A stretch of 64,000 nucleotides of DNA from Saprospiraceae bacterium (GTDB lineage Bacteria; Bacteroidota; Bacteroidia; Chitinophagales; Saprospiraceae), in assembly GCA_027488935.1 (NCBI GenBank), contig JAIYAP010000061.1, positions 1-64,000 on the forward strand, read 5' to 3'. The notes below the pieces were generated by a model. It was not told the origin of the DNA. It was given only the letters and a program-made list of their open reading frames with translations, and ran no database searches. The number at the start of each line of letters is the position of its first letter. Position 1 is the first letter of the stretch. Made by a program: the position numbers and the translations under genes. Positions 53,069-61,041 of this stretch are shown here, one piece after another.

Positions 53069-54733
53069 ATGAAAAGAAGAAACTTCCTAAAGATATTTCC
53101 GGCAGCCGGTGCGACCACTTTTGCGGTCAACGGCTTTCCCATGCGCCCATTTGCCAACAGCAAACTGGCGCGCATCATGGCCGATTGCGAGGGTGTGGAA
53201 GACCGCGTCCTCGTCCTGATTCAGTTAAAAGGGGGCAATGACGGCCTAAATACCATCATTCCGATCCCTTTTTACGATCAATATGCCAATCTGCGCCCCA
53301 TTATCAAAGTGCCGGAAACCGGGCCAGACAAATACATCAACCTCGACAATTCCCTCCCCAATACCGATCGGGTGGGCTTGCACCCCGTTATGACCAGCCT
53401 CAAATACCTGTATGATAAAGGCTGGATGAACATCGTGCAAGGCGTGGGGTATGAAAACCTGAACCAATCACATTTCAAAGGTACCGATTTGTGGATGACC
53501 GGCGGCGATGGCACGATCGACAATTTTAACATCCGCTCGGGATGGATGGGCCGTGCCTTGAATGCGTTTTACCCGCAAGTAACCGGCGAACCCATTCCCG
53601 ACATGCTGTACCCACTCGGTATTCAGATCGGTGACCCCAATCCTTCCCTCGGTTTCCACACCGAAACGGAGCACCAAAACTCCATCAATTTGTACGGCCA
53701 GGATCCGGAAGGCTTCTACTCGCTCGTGCAAACCATTGGTGGAGCACCCATTGCCAATGTACCCGATTCGGAATACGGCGATGAATTGAAGTATATCATG
53801 GGCGTCGAAAAAGCCGTGGATGCGTACTCCTATTACATCACCCAGGCTTTTAATGCGGGTTCCAATGCGATCAGTGCTTACCCGCAAACGACCCTGGCAT
53901 ACCAGTTAAAAACAGTGGCACGGCTCATCAAAGGTGGCTGTAAAACCAAAATTTACCTGTGCAACATGGGCGGTTTTGATACCCATGGCAACCAGATTCC
54001 GCCCGAAGGCAATATTGTAACGGGCGGCCATGCAACCCTGTTGCGCAATTTGTCGGATGCCGTGCGGTATTTCTTCGACGATTTGCAGGGATTGGGCCTG
54101 GCAGACCAGGTGATGGGTTGCACGTTCTCTGAATTCGGTCGTTGCGCGCGCGAAAACGGTTCAGCTGGCACCGACCATGGCACCCTGGCGCCTATGCTTA
54201 TATTCGGCAAAGGGGCAAAAGGCGGCGTACGCGGCACCAATGTCGACCTCGATAACCTGGCAGGCGACAATCAGTTGCAAGGGCAGCAGTTCGACTACCG
54301 GCAAGTGTTTACCACCTTGTTGCAGGATTGGTTGGGCGCGGGTCCGAATATCCTGGAAGCGACCATGTTTGAAGGGTATGCCAAATTGCCATTGATCAAC
54401 AGCCAGTTTGTGGTGTCACCCGATTGTTATTTGGATGGTACGGTAACCAATGTGTTTGATACTGCCCAAAAACAAAAAGCGATGGCCGTATTCCCAAACC
54501 CGGCTTCCGACCGCACCGAAATTTCCTTCCAAAGCAATGCGCCTTTTGAAGCGCAACTCAGTTTGCACAGTTTGGGCGGCAATTTGGTGTCTGTCAACCA
54601 GGTACGGGTACAGGAAGGCGTTAATTTTTACTACATGGATGTTCGACATTTGGTGCCTGGTCCTTATTTCGTGCGGATGGAAGACAAACGCACTGGATTG
54701 GCGGAGGTAGTCAAACTGATCATCAACCGATAA
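53069..54733 (+). CDS. DUF1501 domain protein with Tat-type signal and T9SS type-A sorting domain
   Basis: The protein has 554 residues. The N-terminus MKRRNFLK carries an RRxFLK twin-arginine motif, so export may be through Tat in a folded state. Residues about 40-450 form the DUF1501 domain (alkaline-phosphatase-like fold), with LIQLKGGNDGLNTIIP, GGFDTHGNQ and the late SEFGRCARENGSAGTDHGT, the conserved metal-site region. A type-A sorting domain begins near 471 (AVFPNPASDRTEISF). Tat export plus T9SS would place it on the surface. The substrate is unknown. It follows DUF1800 by about 96 bases and is 5 bases before the next gene. Confidence 0.9.
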   Translation: MKRRNFLKIFPAAGATTFAVNGFPMRPFANSKLARIMADCEGVEDRVLVLIQLKGGNDGLNTIIPIPFYDQYANLRPIIKVPETGPDKYINLDNSLPNTDRVGLHPVMTSLKYLYDKGWMNIVQGVGYENLNQSHFKGTDLWMTGGDGTIDNFNIRSGWMGRALNAFYPQVTGEPIPDMLYPLGIQIGDPNPSLGFHTETEHQNSINLYGQDPEGFYSLVQTIGGAPIANVPDSEYGDELKYIMGVEKAVDAYSYYITQAFNAGSNAISAYPQTTLAYQLKTVARLIKGGCKTKIYLCNMGGFDTHGNQIPPEGNIVTGGHATLLRNLSDAVRYFFDDLQGLGLADQVMGCTFSEFGRCARENGSAGTDHGTLAPMLIFGKGAKGGVRGTNVDLDNLAGDNQLQGQQFDYRQVFTTLLQDWLGAGPNILEATMFEGYAKLPLINSQFVVSPDCYLDGTVTNVFDTAQKQKAMAVFPNPASDRTEISFQSNAPFEAQLSLHSLGGNLVSVNQVRVQEGVNFYYMDVRHLVPGPYFVRMEDKRTGLAEVVKLIINR

Positions 54734-54738
54734 ACAAC

Positions 54739-56547
54739 ATGAAATCAATCTTCTTAATACTTACCCTGCTTTGTTGGATCCCCCTCGCTTCCGGTCAGCT
54801 CCCGGCCGCCTGCGGGGGTGGATCCGCCCCAGCAATCGCCTGCGACCAGGCCTGTATTAATTGCAATTTTAATGGTTACACGGGCAATACAACGGGCTTT
54901 CCTTCCGGTTTTGCCCCCGAATTTTGTGGCACCGTCGAAAATGCACAATGGCTGGGCTTTATAGCAGGTGAACCCAATGCGACCTTCATCATCACGCCGA
55001 CCAATTGTACCAGCAACAATGGGGTACAGGTAGCCTTGTACAGCGACTGCCAAGGTGCACCGCTTGCCTGTGACAAAGGCAAGGAAGACGGTGGCGGAAT
55101 TCCGGTTTCTATTGCAACCCAGCTTGCGCCGGGCGCCAATTATTATTTGCTTATTGACGGGTATGCGGGCGATCAATGCGATTTCACCGTAACCGTTTCA
55201 CCCGCAACCGCAGTGTATCAGCCGCCTTTGGGCGATATTTTCCCAATAACCGGACCTACTAAAGCTTGTCCGGGCGCTACCTTCAGTTATTCCATCCCGC
55301 CGGTATTTGGTGCAGGTGCCTACATTTGGACCGGTCCGCCGGGCACCATGTTCGACAGCCTGCCCACGCCAGCAACCATTTATGGGGAAAGTGCACGCAG
55401 TGTTTTGGCCACGATTGGCACAGAAAGCGGCAATATTTGTGTGCAGGCTGCCAACACGTGCAGCCAAACGCCTCCTTGTGCCAGTTCCATTTTTGTGGAA
55501 GTGCTCGATGACAGCTACCGGCCGGTGATCGAAACCGATACCGTGCAGCACCTCAATTGCCTCAATCCAGCCGTTGCGCTGGAGGTAACCATGGTGCCTT
55601 CCGGCAATTACACCTATCAATGGACCGCTGACAGCCTGGGTAATATTGTCAAAAATGCTAATACACCCTACCCTGCTGTGAACAAAACGGGCACCTATTA
55701 TATGCAGGTAACCAATCCGGTGAATGGTTGTAGTTCCAAAGCGCAAATTCGAGTAGACCAACCCGACCGCACCAGCACTGCTGAATTGAACATTCAACAG
55801 GTTACCTGCAAAGGTTTCGACAATGGCACGGTGGGGGTTCAGCAGGTAATGGGGGGAAAAGCGCCTTATCAGTACAGCATGGATGGCAGCGAAAAAAGTG
55901 CCCTACAGGTATTTAGTTACCTCCCGCCGGGCGATCATGTGTTAGAAATAGAAGGCGCCAATGGCTGTGTTTGGGACAGTACCATCACCATTGTGGAGCC
56001 GGATGAACTGGTGCTCGACCTTGGACCCGACATCAGCATTATCCTGGGCGATGCCATTACACTCTGGAACCTGGCCGATTTGAGCGACCCGGAGCGTTTT
56101 GCAGCGCTGAGTATCGACCCGGTGTACTTGTCAGGCGCTTTGTGCGACACCTGCAAATTGCGCCCAATCAATTCTTTGCGATACACGCTCACCGTACGGG
56201 ATTCAAACGGGTGCCGGGCTGTGGATGAGCGGGTTGTTGCCGTGGAGAAAAAACGCCGGGTTTATTTCCCGAATATTTTCAATCCGGAAAACCCAGATGG
56301 CGGACAAATGTTTACCATTTTTTGCGGCCAGGACGTAGAACAGGTGAATTACTTTAAAGTCGTTAACCGCTGGGGTAAAATCGTGTACGAGCATCAAAAC
56401 TTTTCACCCAATGATTATCAGGTGTTTTGGGATGGCAGTGCAGAGGGTAAAAAATTACCGCCGGATGTGTTTGTGTACTACGCAGAAGTGCAATTCAGGG
56501 ATGGCGTTACCGAACAATTTCAGGGTGATGTCACCCTCATACGATGA
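54739..56547 (+). CDS. Surface protein with cysteine-rich N-terminal module and type-B (gliding-motility) C-terminus
   Basis: The protein has 602 residues. The signal peptide ends LASGQ. The N-terminal module (about 20-250) has CDQACINCNFNGYTG, AQWLGFIAG, YYLLIDGYAGDQCDFTVTV and PACPG-like motifs, and aligns by eye with the N-terminal module of the 1564-residue gene at 7778-12472. Ig/PKD-like and SprB-like segments follow (about 260-500), and a type-B sorting domain from about 505 (VYFPNIFNPENPDGG; VVNRWGKIVYE). It lies 5 bases after the DUF1501 gene and completes that operon. No PorP/SprF gene is next to it. Confidence 0.85.
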   Translation: MKSIFLILTLLCWIPLASGQLPAACGGGSAPAIACDQACINCNFNGYTGNTTGFPSGFAPEFCGTVENAQWLGFIAGEPNATFIITPTNCTSNNGVQVALYSDCQGAPLACDKGKEDGGGIPVSIATQLAPGANYYLLIDGYAGDQCDFTVTVSPATAVYQPPLGDIFPITGPTKACPGATFSYSIPPVFGAGAYIWTGPPGTMFDSLPTPATIYGESARSVLATIGTESGNICVQAANTCSQTPPCASSIFVEVLDDSYRPVIETDTVQHLNCLNPAVALEVTMVPSGNYTYQWTADSLGNIVKNANTPYPAVNKTGTYYMQVTNPVNGCSSKAQIRVDQPDRTSTAELNIQQVTCKGFDNGTVGVQQVMGGKAPYQYSMDGSEKSALQVFSYLPPGDHVLEIEGANGCVWDSTITIVEPDELVLDLGPDISIILGDAITLWNLADLSDPERFAALSIDPVYLSGALCDTCKLRPINSLRYTLTVRDSNGCRAVDERVVAVEKKRRVYFPNIFNPENPDGGQMFTIFCGQDVEQVNYFKVVNRWGKIVYEHQNFSPNDYQVFWDGSAEGKKLPPDVFVYYAEVQFRDGVTEQFQGDVTLIR

Positions 56548-56572
56548 TTTAGAGCATTTTACAAAGGGATAT

Positions 56573-56608
56573 ACACCGCTTGGCACAAGGCTGAGCGGTG
56601 TTTTTTTT
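56573..56608 (+). terminator. Intrinsic terminator
   Basis: ACACCGCT pairs with AGCGGTGT, with a 13-base loop, followed by eight Ts. It ends the DUF1800/DUF1501 operon and lies just upstream of the protoglobin promoter. Confidence 0.9.
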
Positions 56609-56638
56609 ATAAAAAAACAGATATTTTTCAATCTTGAC

Positions 56639-56669
56639 TTGTTTTAGTTAGGAATCCTTACTATATTTG
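56639..56669 (+). promoter_or_regulatory. Bacteroidota-type promoter for the protoglobin operon
   Basis: TTG (56639-56641), a 20-base spacer and TATATTTG (56662-56669) match the TTG / TAnnTTTG consensus exactly. The start codon at 56700 is 30 bases after the -7 box, which gives a short leader. Confidence 0.75.
56645..56663. promoter_or_regulatory. Candidate MarR operator inside the promoter
   Basis: TAGTTAGGAATCCTTACTA is an inverted repeat of two 9-base arms (8 of 9 match) around one base. It lies between the -33 and -7 boxes, so a bound dimer would block RNA polymerase. The operon encodes a MarR-family regulator, and MarR sites are typically palindromes of this size. Confidence 0.6.
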
Positions 56670-56699
56670 CACCATGATTTACCACTCAACTAAAACATC

Positions 56700-57281
56700 A
56701 TGGAAAAAATTAAAGGTTACGACTACGGTCAACGCACATTACCTCCATCGCCCGTTTCACTCGCTGATTTATCATTGCTAAAACAGACACTACTTTGGTC
56801 GGACAGTGATACGCACTATTTAAATATGGCGGGAACTGTTTTACAGGATCAAGTGGATGCTGTGCTGGATGTTTGGTACGGATACGTTGGCGCCAATCCA
56901 CATTTGCTTCATTACTTTTCCAAAAATGAACAACCAAACATGGAATACCTGACGTTGGTTCGGGCGCGATTTGGACAATGGATCATTGATTTGTGCCAAA
57001 AAGAATATGACCAGGAATGGCTCGATTACCAATTTGAAATTGCGAAACGCCACCACAGTGTGAAGAAAAACCTAACGGATGGCGTGGACGCAGCCCCGAT
57101 TATCCATTACCGGTATATGACAGCCTTTATTTATCCTATTACAGTTACCATCAAACCATTTTTGTCTGCCAAAGGGCATTCGGTATTGGATGTGGAGGCT
57201 ATGTATAACGCCTGGTTCAAGGCCGTTACGTTAACGGTTATTCTATGGACATACCCGTATATTCAAGATGGCGCATTCTAA
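56700..57281 (+). CDS. Protoglobin
   Basis: The protein has 193 residues, the usual protoglobin length. It has the family's N-terminal extension (KIKGYDYGQ), a first helix LSLLKQTLLWSDSD, and the heme-pocket segment with His118/His119 (EIAKRHH) followed by KKNLTDGVDAAPIIHYRYM. One of these His residues should be the proximal heme ligand. Protoglobins bind O2, CO and NO, and act as sensors or in gas metabolism. It is the first gene of an operon with a small membrane peptide, DUF2024, a MarR regulator and a TlpA-like protein, which suggests a response to NO or oxygen. Confidence 0.92.
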   Translation: MEKIKGYDYGQRTLPPSPVSLADLSLLKQTLLWSDSDTHYLNMAGTVLQDQVDAVLDVWYGYVGANPHLLHYFSKNEQPNMEYLTLVRARFGQWIIDLCQKEYDQEWLDYQFEIAKRHHSVKKNLTDGVDAAPIIHYRYMTAFIYPITVTIKPFLSAKGHSVLDVEAMYNAWFKAVTLTVILWTYPYIQDGAF

Positions 57282-57381
57282 TCGATTAGATTTGTTGAAA
57301 AAACTCGGGATCGCCACATTCCTTTTATTCTTGGCAAAAGGCCTTCTTTGGCTTTGCTTTTTTTATTTCATTTTAAAATAA
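57268..57381 (+). CDS. 37-residue single-pass membrane peptide
   Basis: The frame encodes MAHSNRLDLLKKLGIATF and then a hydrophobic helix with FLAKGLLWLCFFYF, ending in LK and a TAA stop. Its ATG lies 14 bases inside the end of the protoglobin gene, which fits translational coupling. Short peptides with a basic N-terminus and an F-L-x-K-G-L-x-W-L membrane segment are known to me as a recurrent Bacteroidota type, so this is probably a real gene. Part of it overlaps a terminator-like hairpin (57334-57364), which is the main argument against it. Confidence 0.6.
   Translation: MAHSNRLDLLKKLGIATFLLFLAKGLLWLCFFYFILK
57334..57364 (+). terminator. Terminator-like hairpin inside the small gene
   Basis: GCAAA and GCC pair with GGC and TTTGC (an AG bulge in the left arm, loop ttcttt), followed by seven Ts. 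It could act as an internal attenuator between protoglobin and the rest of the operon, or be a by-product of Phe/Leu codons. Confidence 0.4.
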
Positions 57382-57388
57382 ACAATTC

Positions 57389-57652
57389 ATGAAAGTTGCA
57401 GTTTGGGACACATATGTCACAAAAACCGATGGAAAAGTCATGCATTTTGACATTATTGCACCTGAAGAGATAAAAGACCCAGCAACGATTTATACCTTTG
57501 GCAAAGCGTACCTGCTTGGAAAAAACCTGGAGAATCTGGCAATTTCCTCAAAAGAATGCGTATTTTGTCATATAGAAGAAGCATTACCAGAAATGGTATC
57601 TGCTATTCAACAACAGGGGTATTACATCATTGAAATGCAAAATTGTGCATAA
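57389..57652 (+). CDS. DUF2024 family protein
   Basis: The protein has 87 residues, starting MKVAVWDTYVTKTDGKVMHF, the standard DUF2024 opening. It carries the family's CVFCHIEEA motif near residue 54 (CxxCH), which could bind metal or heme but is not proven to. The start is 7 bases after the small gene's stop. The stop (TAA) overlaps the MarR start codon by one base. Confidence 0.88.
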   Translation: MKVAVWDTYVTKTDGKVMHFDIIAPEEIKDPATIYTFGKAYLLGKNLENLAISSKECVFCHIEEALPEMVSAIQQQGYYIIEMQNCA

Positions 57653-58260
57653 TGGAATCTTCGTTTAACCTGGATGAACAGGAGCATAAGACAGAAGCAA
57701 AAATCGTGGTAGCGCTGGAACGTATTTCCAGCGCTTTCCGCGTTTTACTTTGGCAGGAAACCAAAGAAAATGGTCTGAGTCCTATTCAAATACAAATACT
57801 TATTTTTCTTCTATTTCATAAAACGTCGCAATGTAAGGTAGCCTATTTGGCAGAAGAATTTAATGTAACCAAACCAACCATTAGCGACAGTGTAAAAAGT
57901 TTGCTTCAAAAAAATCTCATAACAAAAAATGAAGATGACCAGGATGCCCGGAGTTATAGCCTTGCATTAACCGCATCGGGCAAGGAAATTGCAATGCAAT
58001 CTTCGCACTTCGCACAAGCAATTGAACAGCCGATTGCAGCGTTATCTATTACTCAAAAAGCAACTTTGCTGGCCAGTTTGATGGATTTGATGGTACAATT
58101 GAACCAACGAGGGATTATAACCATTCAAAGGATGTGTTTTAACTGCCAGTTTTATCAAACCCAAGCGGATGGGCATTATTGTAATTTCCTGCAAAAGCCC
58201 TTGATGCAAACTGAATTACGCATCGATTGTGCAGAACATGTTGTAAAAATAAAAGAATAG
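57652..58260 (+). CDS. MarR-family regulator with C-terminal cysteine cluster
   Basis: The protein has 202 residues. The winged helix-turn-helix is at about 35-130, with YLAEEFNVTKPTISDSVKSL as the recognition region and the wing DDQDARSYSLALTASGK. Behind the usual C-terminal helices is an extra tail with Cys162, Cys165, Cys177 and Cys193 (CxxC, then 11 and 15 residues) and His196. Such a set could hold Zn or an Fe-S cluster, or form disulfides. It overlaps DUF2024 by one base. It probably represses its own operon through the palindrome at 56645-56663. Confidence 0.88.
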   Translation: MESSFNLDEQEHKTEAKIVVALERISSAFRVLLWQETKENGLSPIQIQILIFLLFHKTSQCKVAYLAEEFNVTKPTISDSVKSLLQKNLITKNEDDQDARSYSLALTASGKEIAMQSSHFAQAIEQPIAALSITQKATLLASLMDLMVQLNQRGIITIQRMCFNCQFYQTQADGHYCNFLQKPLMQTELRIDCAEHVVKIKE

Positions 58261-58280
58261 TACTATTTAAAACATATTTT

Positions 58281-59468
58281 ATGCGACTACTACTTTTTCT
58301 ACTACCCTTTCATCTATTTGCCCAACAAACACCGTTACAAGTGTTTACGGCCTTAAATCATCATCTTGCTTCCACAGAACAGGGAAGTTTTGAGGTTAAA
58401 AACGGCTACAAATCGTTGCATCGCCAAGATACCAGTTGGCATACCGCATCGGTTTATTTTTGGCGCAACGAAAACCCTAAAGATAGTATCCGGTCTTTTG
58501 TAATTCGAAGCCAAAGCAGAAATACCCTGCAAGCCTTCGATGGAAACACCTATTATGAAGTGTTCCCTACCTTGAAAATAATCTGGACAGAGCAGGTGCA
58601 ATCTTCAATTGGTGCCAGTAAAAAACTGGAAAAATCTAATTTAAGAGACATGGCATACAAGCCATTTTTATTCAATTCGGAACGTCCTGCGTATAACCTT
58701 TCCCGTTTTGAAAAAGTCCGGCAGACGCGGCAAAAAGACAAAATGATCGTCACTGCACGCGATTCTTTTGCAAATCCATTAAAAATCAAACCGGAGGATC
58801 CAAAATTTGGGTACATTGAATGGCGATATTCTTTGCCGTTGCACCAGCCTACGCCAGAATTGGTTTGTATTACCACCACCATTGCCGATTTGACACAATA
58901 CTCAGAGGTGCATTTATCGCCAATTCAAAATTTACCCCCAAAGGCTACATTGTCCGATTATTTCCCCTTGGATTCGTTTTTAAAAGAGGGTTATCAAATA
59001 CGTGCCGTTGAATCGGCTGGTCGGCCGCCCCTGCCCATTCATATTGGCGATACCATACCGAACTTTGATTTACCCGTAATTTATAGCAGCGATATTTTAG
59101 CGAAAGCAGTTCCAAACAACTTAATATTATATGATTTTTGGTTTAAAAACTGCGCTGCTTGCCACCTTGCTATTCCTTTTCTAAACCGTATACAGGATCA
59201 ATTTCACGATAAAGGTTTGCAAGTGTTTGGTGTAAATGGGATCGATCGAAACAGACAAGAAATTGAAGTATTCATTAAAGACCGGGGCATGACTTACCCT
59301 ACCCTGCTGGATACGAATCGGTCCATTACAAAATCATTAAAAATCAATGCATTCCCGACCTTGGTGTTGATAGAATCTGTGAGTCGAAAAGTAGTTTGGG
59401 TATCTTATGGCCACGATGCATCTACAGAAACAGCATTTGGGGAGGTTATAAACCAATATTTAAAATAG
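58281..59468 (+). CDS. TlpA-family thioredoxin-like protein
   Basis: The protein has 395 residues. ATG 58281 gives a signal peptide ending HLFAQ. The first 250 residues are beta-rich, of the kind seen in lipoprotein-carrier-like (LolA-type) folds (SVYFWRNENP; NTYYEVFPTLK). The C-terminal thioredoxin domain has CAAC at Cys291-Cys294 and a cis-Pro in INAFPTLVLIE. It should be a periplasmic thiol-disulfide protein. It starts 20 bases after the MarR gene and is probably the last gene of the protoglobin operon. Confidence 0.85.
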   Translation: MRLLLFLLPFHLFAQQTPLQVFTALNHHLASTEQGSFEVKNGYKSLHRQDTSWHTASVYFWRNENPKDSIRSFVIRSQSRNTLQAFDGNTYYEVFPTLKIIWTEQVQSSIGASKKLEKSNLRDMAYKPFLFNSERPAYNLSRFEKVRQTRQKDKMIVTARDSFANPLKIKPEDPKFGYIEWRYSLPLHQPTPELVCITTTIADLTQYSEVHLSPIQNLPPKATLSDYFPLDSFLKEGYQIRAVESAGRPPLPIHIGDTIPNFDLPVIYSSDILAKAVPNNLILYDFWFKNCAACHLAIPFLNRIQDQFHDKGLQVFGVNGIDRNRQEIEVFIKDRGMTYPTLLDTNRSITKSLKINAFPTLVLIESVSRKVVWVSYGHDASTETAFGEVINQYLK

Positions 59469-59508
59469 CATTCAGGCCACACTACTGGGCAATTTTCGCA
59501 CAGATGTT

Positions 59509-59597
59509 ACGCCGATGCATTTTCGCGGATGTCACACAGAACAATCTGTGTAACATTCGCATTTTTTTCGGTGTAACATCTGCGCGAAAAATGCCCT
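59509..59597. repeat. GTGTAACATCTGCGC repeat block
   Basis: The gap after the TlpA-like gene contains several related words: agatgttacgccgatgc, ctgtgtaacattcgc and cggtgtaacatctgcgcg. Some are in opposite orientation, so the block can fold. The 16-bp string at 59569-59584 is identical to 6307-6322. Confidence 0.75.
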
Positions 59598-59665
59598 ACA
59601 CCATACGTTCATCCAGTTTTTTAACCAAAACACCCTTTCGAACAATAAATCTTAAAATTACCCGA

Positions 59666-59673
59666 TATATTTG
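59666..59673 (+). promoter_or_regulatory. Candidate -7 box for the thioredoxin-TPR gene
   Basis: TATATTTG is an exact TAnnTTTG box, 33 bases before the start codon at 59707. A well-spaced TTG -33 element is not seen (a CTTTCG string lies about 26 bases upstream), so this is only tentative. Confidence 0.35.
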
Positions 59674-59706
59674 CCGAACTATATTTTCATAACAAACTAT
59701 TTCCCA

Positions 59707-60864
59707 ATGCAATCATTTAAATCCATCGTACTCCTGCTTTGTGTCGCTTTAAGCCATACCATTTTTGCACAAGGTATTGAATTTCAACACGATCCATGGG
59801 CCGAAACACTGGCCAAAGCAGAAAAGTCAGGCAAATTGATCTTCCTCGATGCCTACGCTTCCTGGTGCGGTCCCTGCAAAATGCTGACCCGCAACACCTT
59901 TACGGATGCTACCGTAGGAAAATATTTTAATAAAAACTTCATCGCCGCCAAAATTGACATGGAACTCGGCGAAGGCCCCGAACTCGCCCAAAAATATGGC
60001 GTGCAAGCCTACCCTACCTTGCTGTTTATCAATGGGAAAGGTGAATTGGTGCACCGCGGTGTGGGTTATATGACACCCGAACAGTTGCTCGAACTGGGTA
60101 AAGCAGCCTTTAACCCGGAAACCCAAATGGGCGCGATGATAAAACGCTACGAAGCAGGTACCCTGAATCCCGAATTGGTCGTATCCCTCATCAATACCCT
60201 CGAAGCTGCAGGCGACAACCGCGCAGCCACTGTCGCAAATGAATACCTTAAAAAACAAACCGACTTCAGTAACGCCGAAAACATCGAACTGGCCCTGCGT
60301 TTTGGAAATGACCCAAAAGCAAGCTATTTCAAACAATTGATGAAAGATTATGATGCGCTGCTGAAAGAACTGGGCGAAGAAATGCTGTTCGCAAAAATTC
60401 AGGACATCTATGTGCGCTACCACGTCAACAACGAAGGCTTGGCCATGGTTGATATGGATAAACTGATCCGCGCTACGTATACCAGCGGGGATGCCAACTT
60501 TTTCATCGCCAAATTTCATGTAAACTGGGCGGCTCAAAACAATGATGAAGAAGGCTTTTTAAATGCGGTTACGGAATTGATGCAAAAATTTCCATCCAGC
60601 AGCGCCGACGAACTCAACAGTTTCGCCTGGGCTTTCCACGAAATCTCGGACGACCCGAAACACCTGAAAAACGCCCTCAAATGGGCCAAAAAATCGGTTG
60701 AACTCGAGGAACAATACGCCAATACCGACACAGTAGCGGTACTTTTCGGCGAATTGGGCGATAAAAAAGAAGCCAAAAAATACGCCCAACGCGCCATCGA
60801 ACTCGCAAAAAAAAGCGGCGATGATGCCTCTAGCACCGAAGCATTTTTGGAGAGTTTGAAGTAG
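59707..60864 (+). CDS. Thioredoxin-family protein with TPR-like C-terminus
   Basis: The protein has 385 residues from ATG 59707, with a signal peptide ending TIFAQ. The thioredoxin domain has a DsbD-gamma-like context, KSGKLIFLDAYASWCGPC, with active-site Cys54 and Cys57 and a cis-Pro at GVQAYPTLLF. Residues about 150-385 are helical, with TPR-like segments (HLKNALKWAKKSVELEE; KKYAQRAIELAKKSGD). It is likely periplasmic. It has its own promoter box and a clear terminator. Confidence 0.9.
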   Translation: MQSFKSIVLLLCVALSHTIFAQGIEFQHDPWAETLAKAEKSGKLIFLDAYASWCGPCKMLTRNTFTDATVGKYFNKNFIAAKIDMELGEGPELAQKYGVQAYPTLLFINGKGELVHRGVGYMTPEQLLELGKAAFNPETQMGAMIKRYEAGTLNPELVVSLINTLEAAGDNRAATVANEYLKKQTDFSNAENIELALRFGNDPKASYFKQLMKDYDALLKELGEEMLFAKIQDIYVRYHVNNEGLAMVDMDKLIRATYTSGDANFFIAKFHVNWAAQNNDEEGFLNAVTELMQKFPSSSADELNSFAWAFHEISDDPKHLKNALKWAKKSVELEEQYANTDTVAVLFGELGDKKEAKKYAQRAIELAKKSGDDASSTEAFLESLK

Positions 60865-60897
60865 GATTTCAGGCACTTCTGATTTTCAGATATTTAC

Positions 60898-60933
60898 AAA
60901 AAAAGCACGACCCACAAGGGCCGTGCTTTTTTT
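60898..60933 (+). terminator. Intrinsic terminator
   Basis: AAAAAGCACG pairs with CGTGCTTTTT around a short loop (acccacaagggc), with flanking A and T runs. It ends the thioredoxin-TPR gene. Confidence 0.9.
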
Positions 60934-61041
60934 GCAGCGCTCAATCTTTGTTTTATACCACTAAAGACCAACGCGCGGCAAGGGATTGAGCGAGGGAAAA
61001 TCAAGCATTACATCTAAAGCCTCCTTTAGTCCCTCGTAAAT

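Noticed and set aside
57334-57364. Hairpin as a definite terminator of the protoglobin gene
   Set aside because: The stem is short and bulged and lies within an open frame; tight spacing of the following genes suggests read-through, so it is listed only as a weak candidate.
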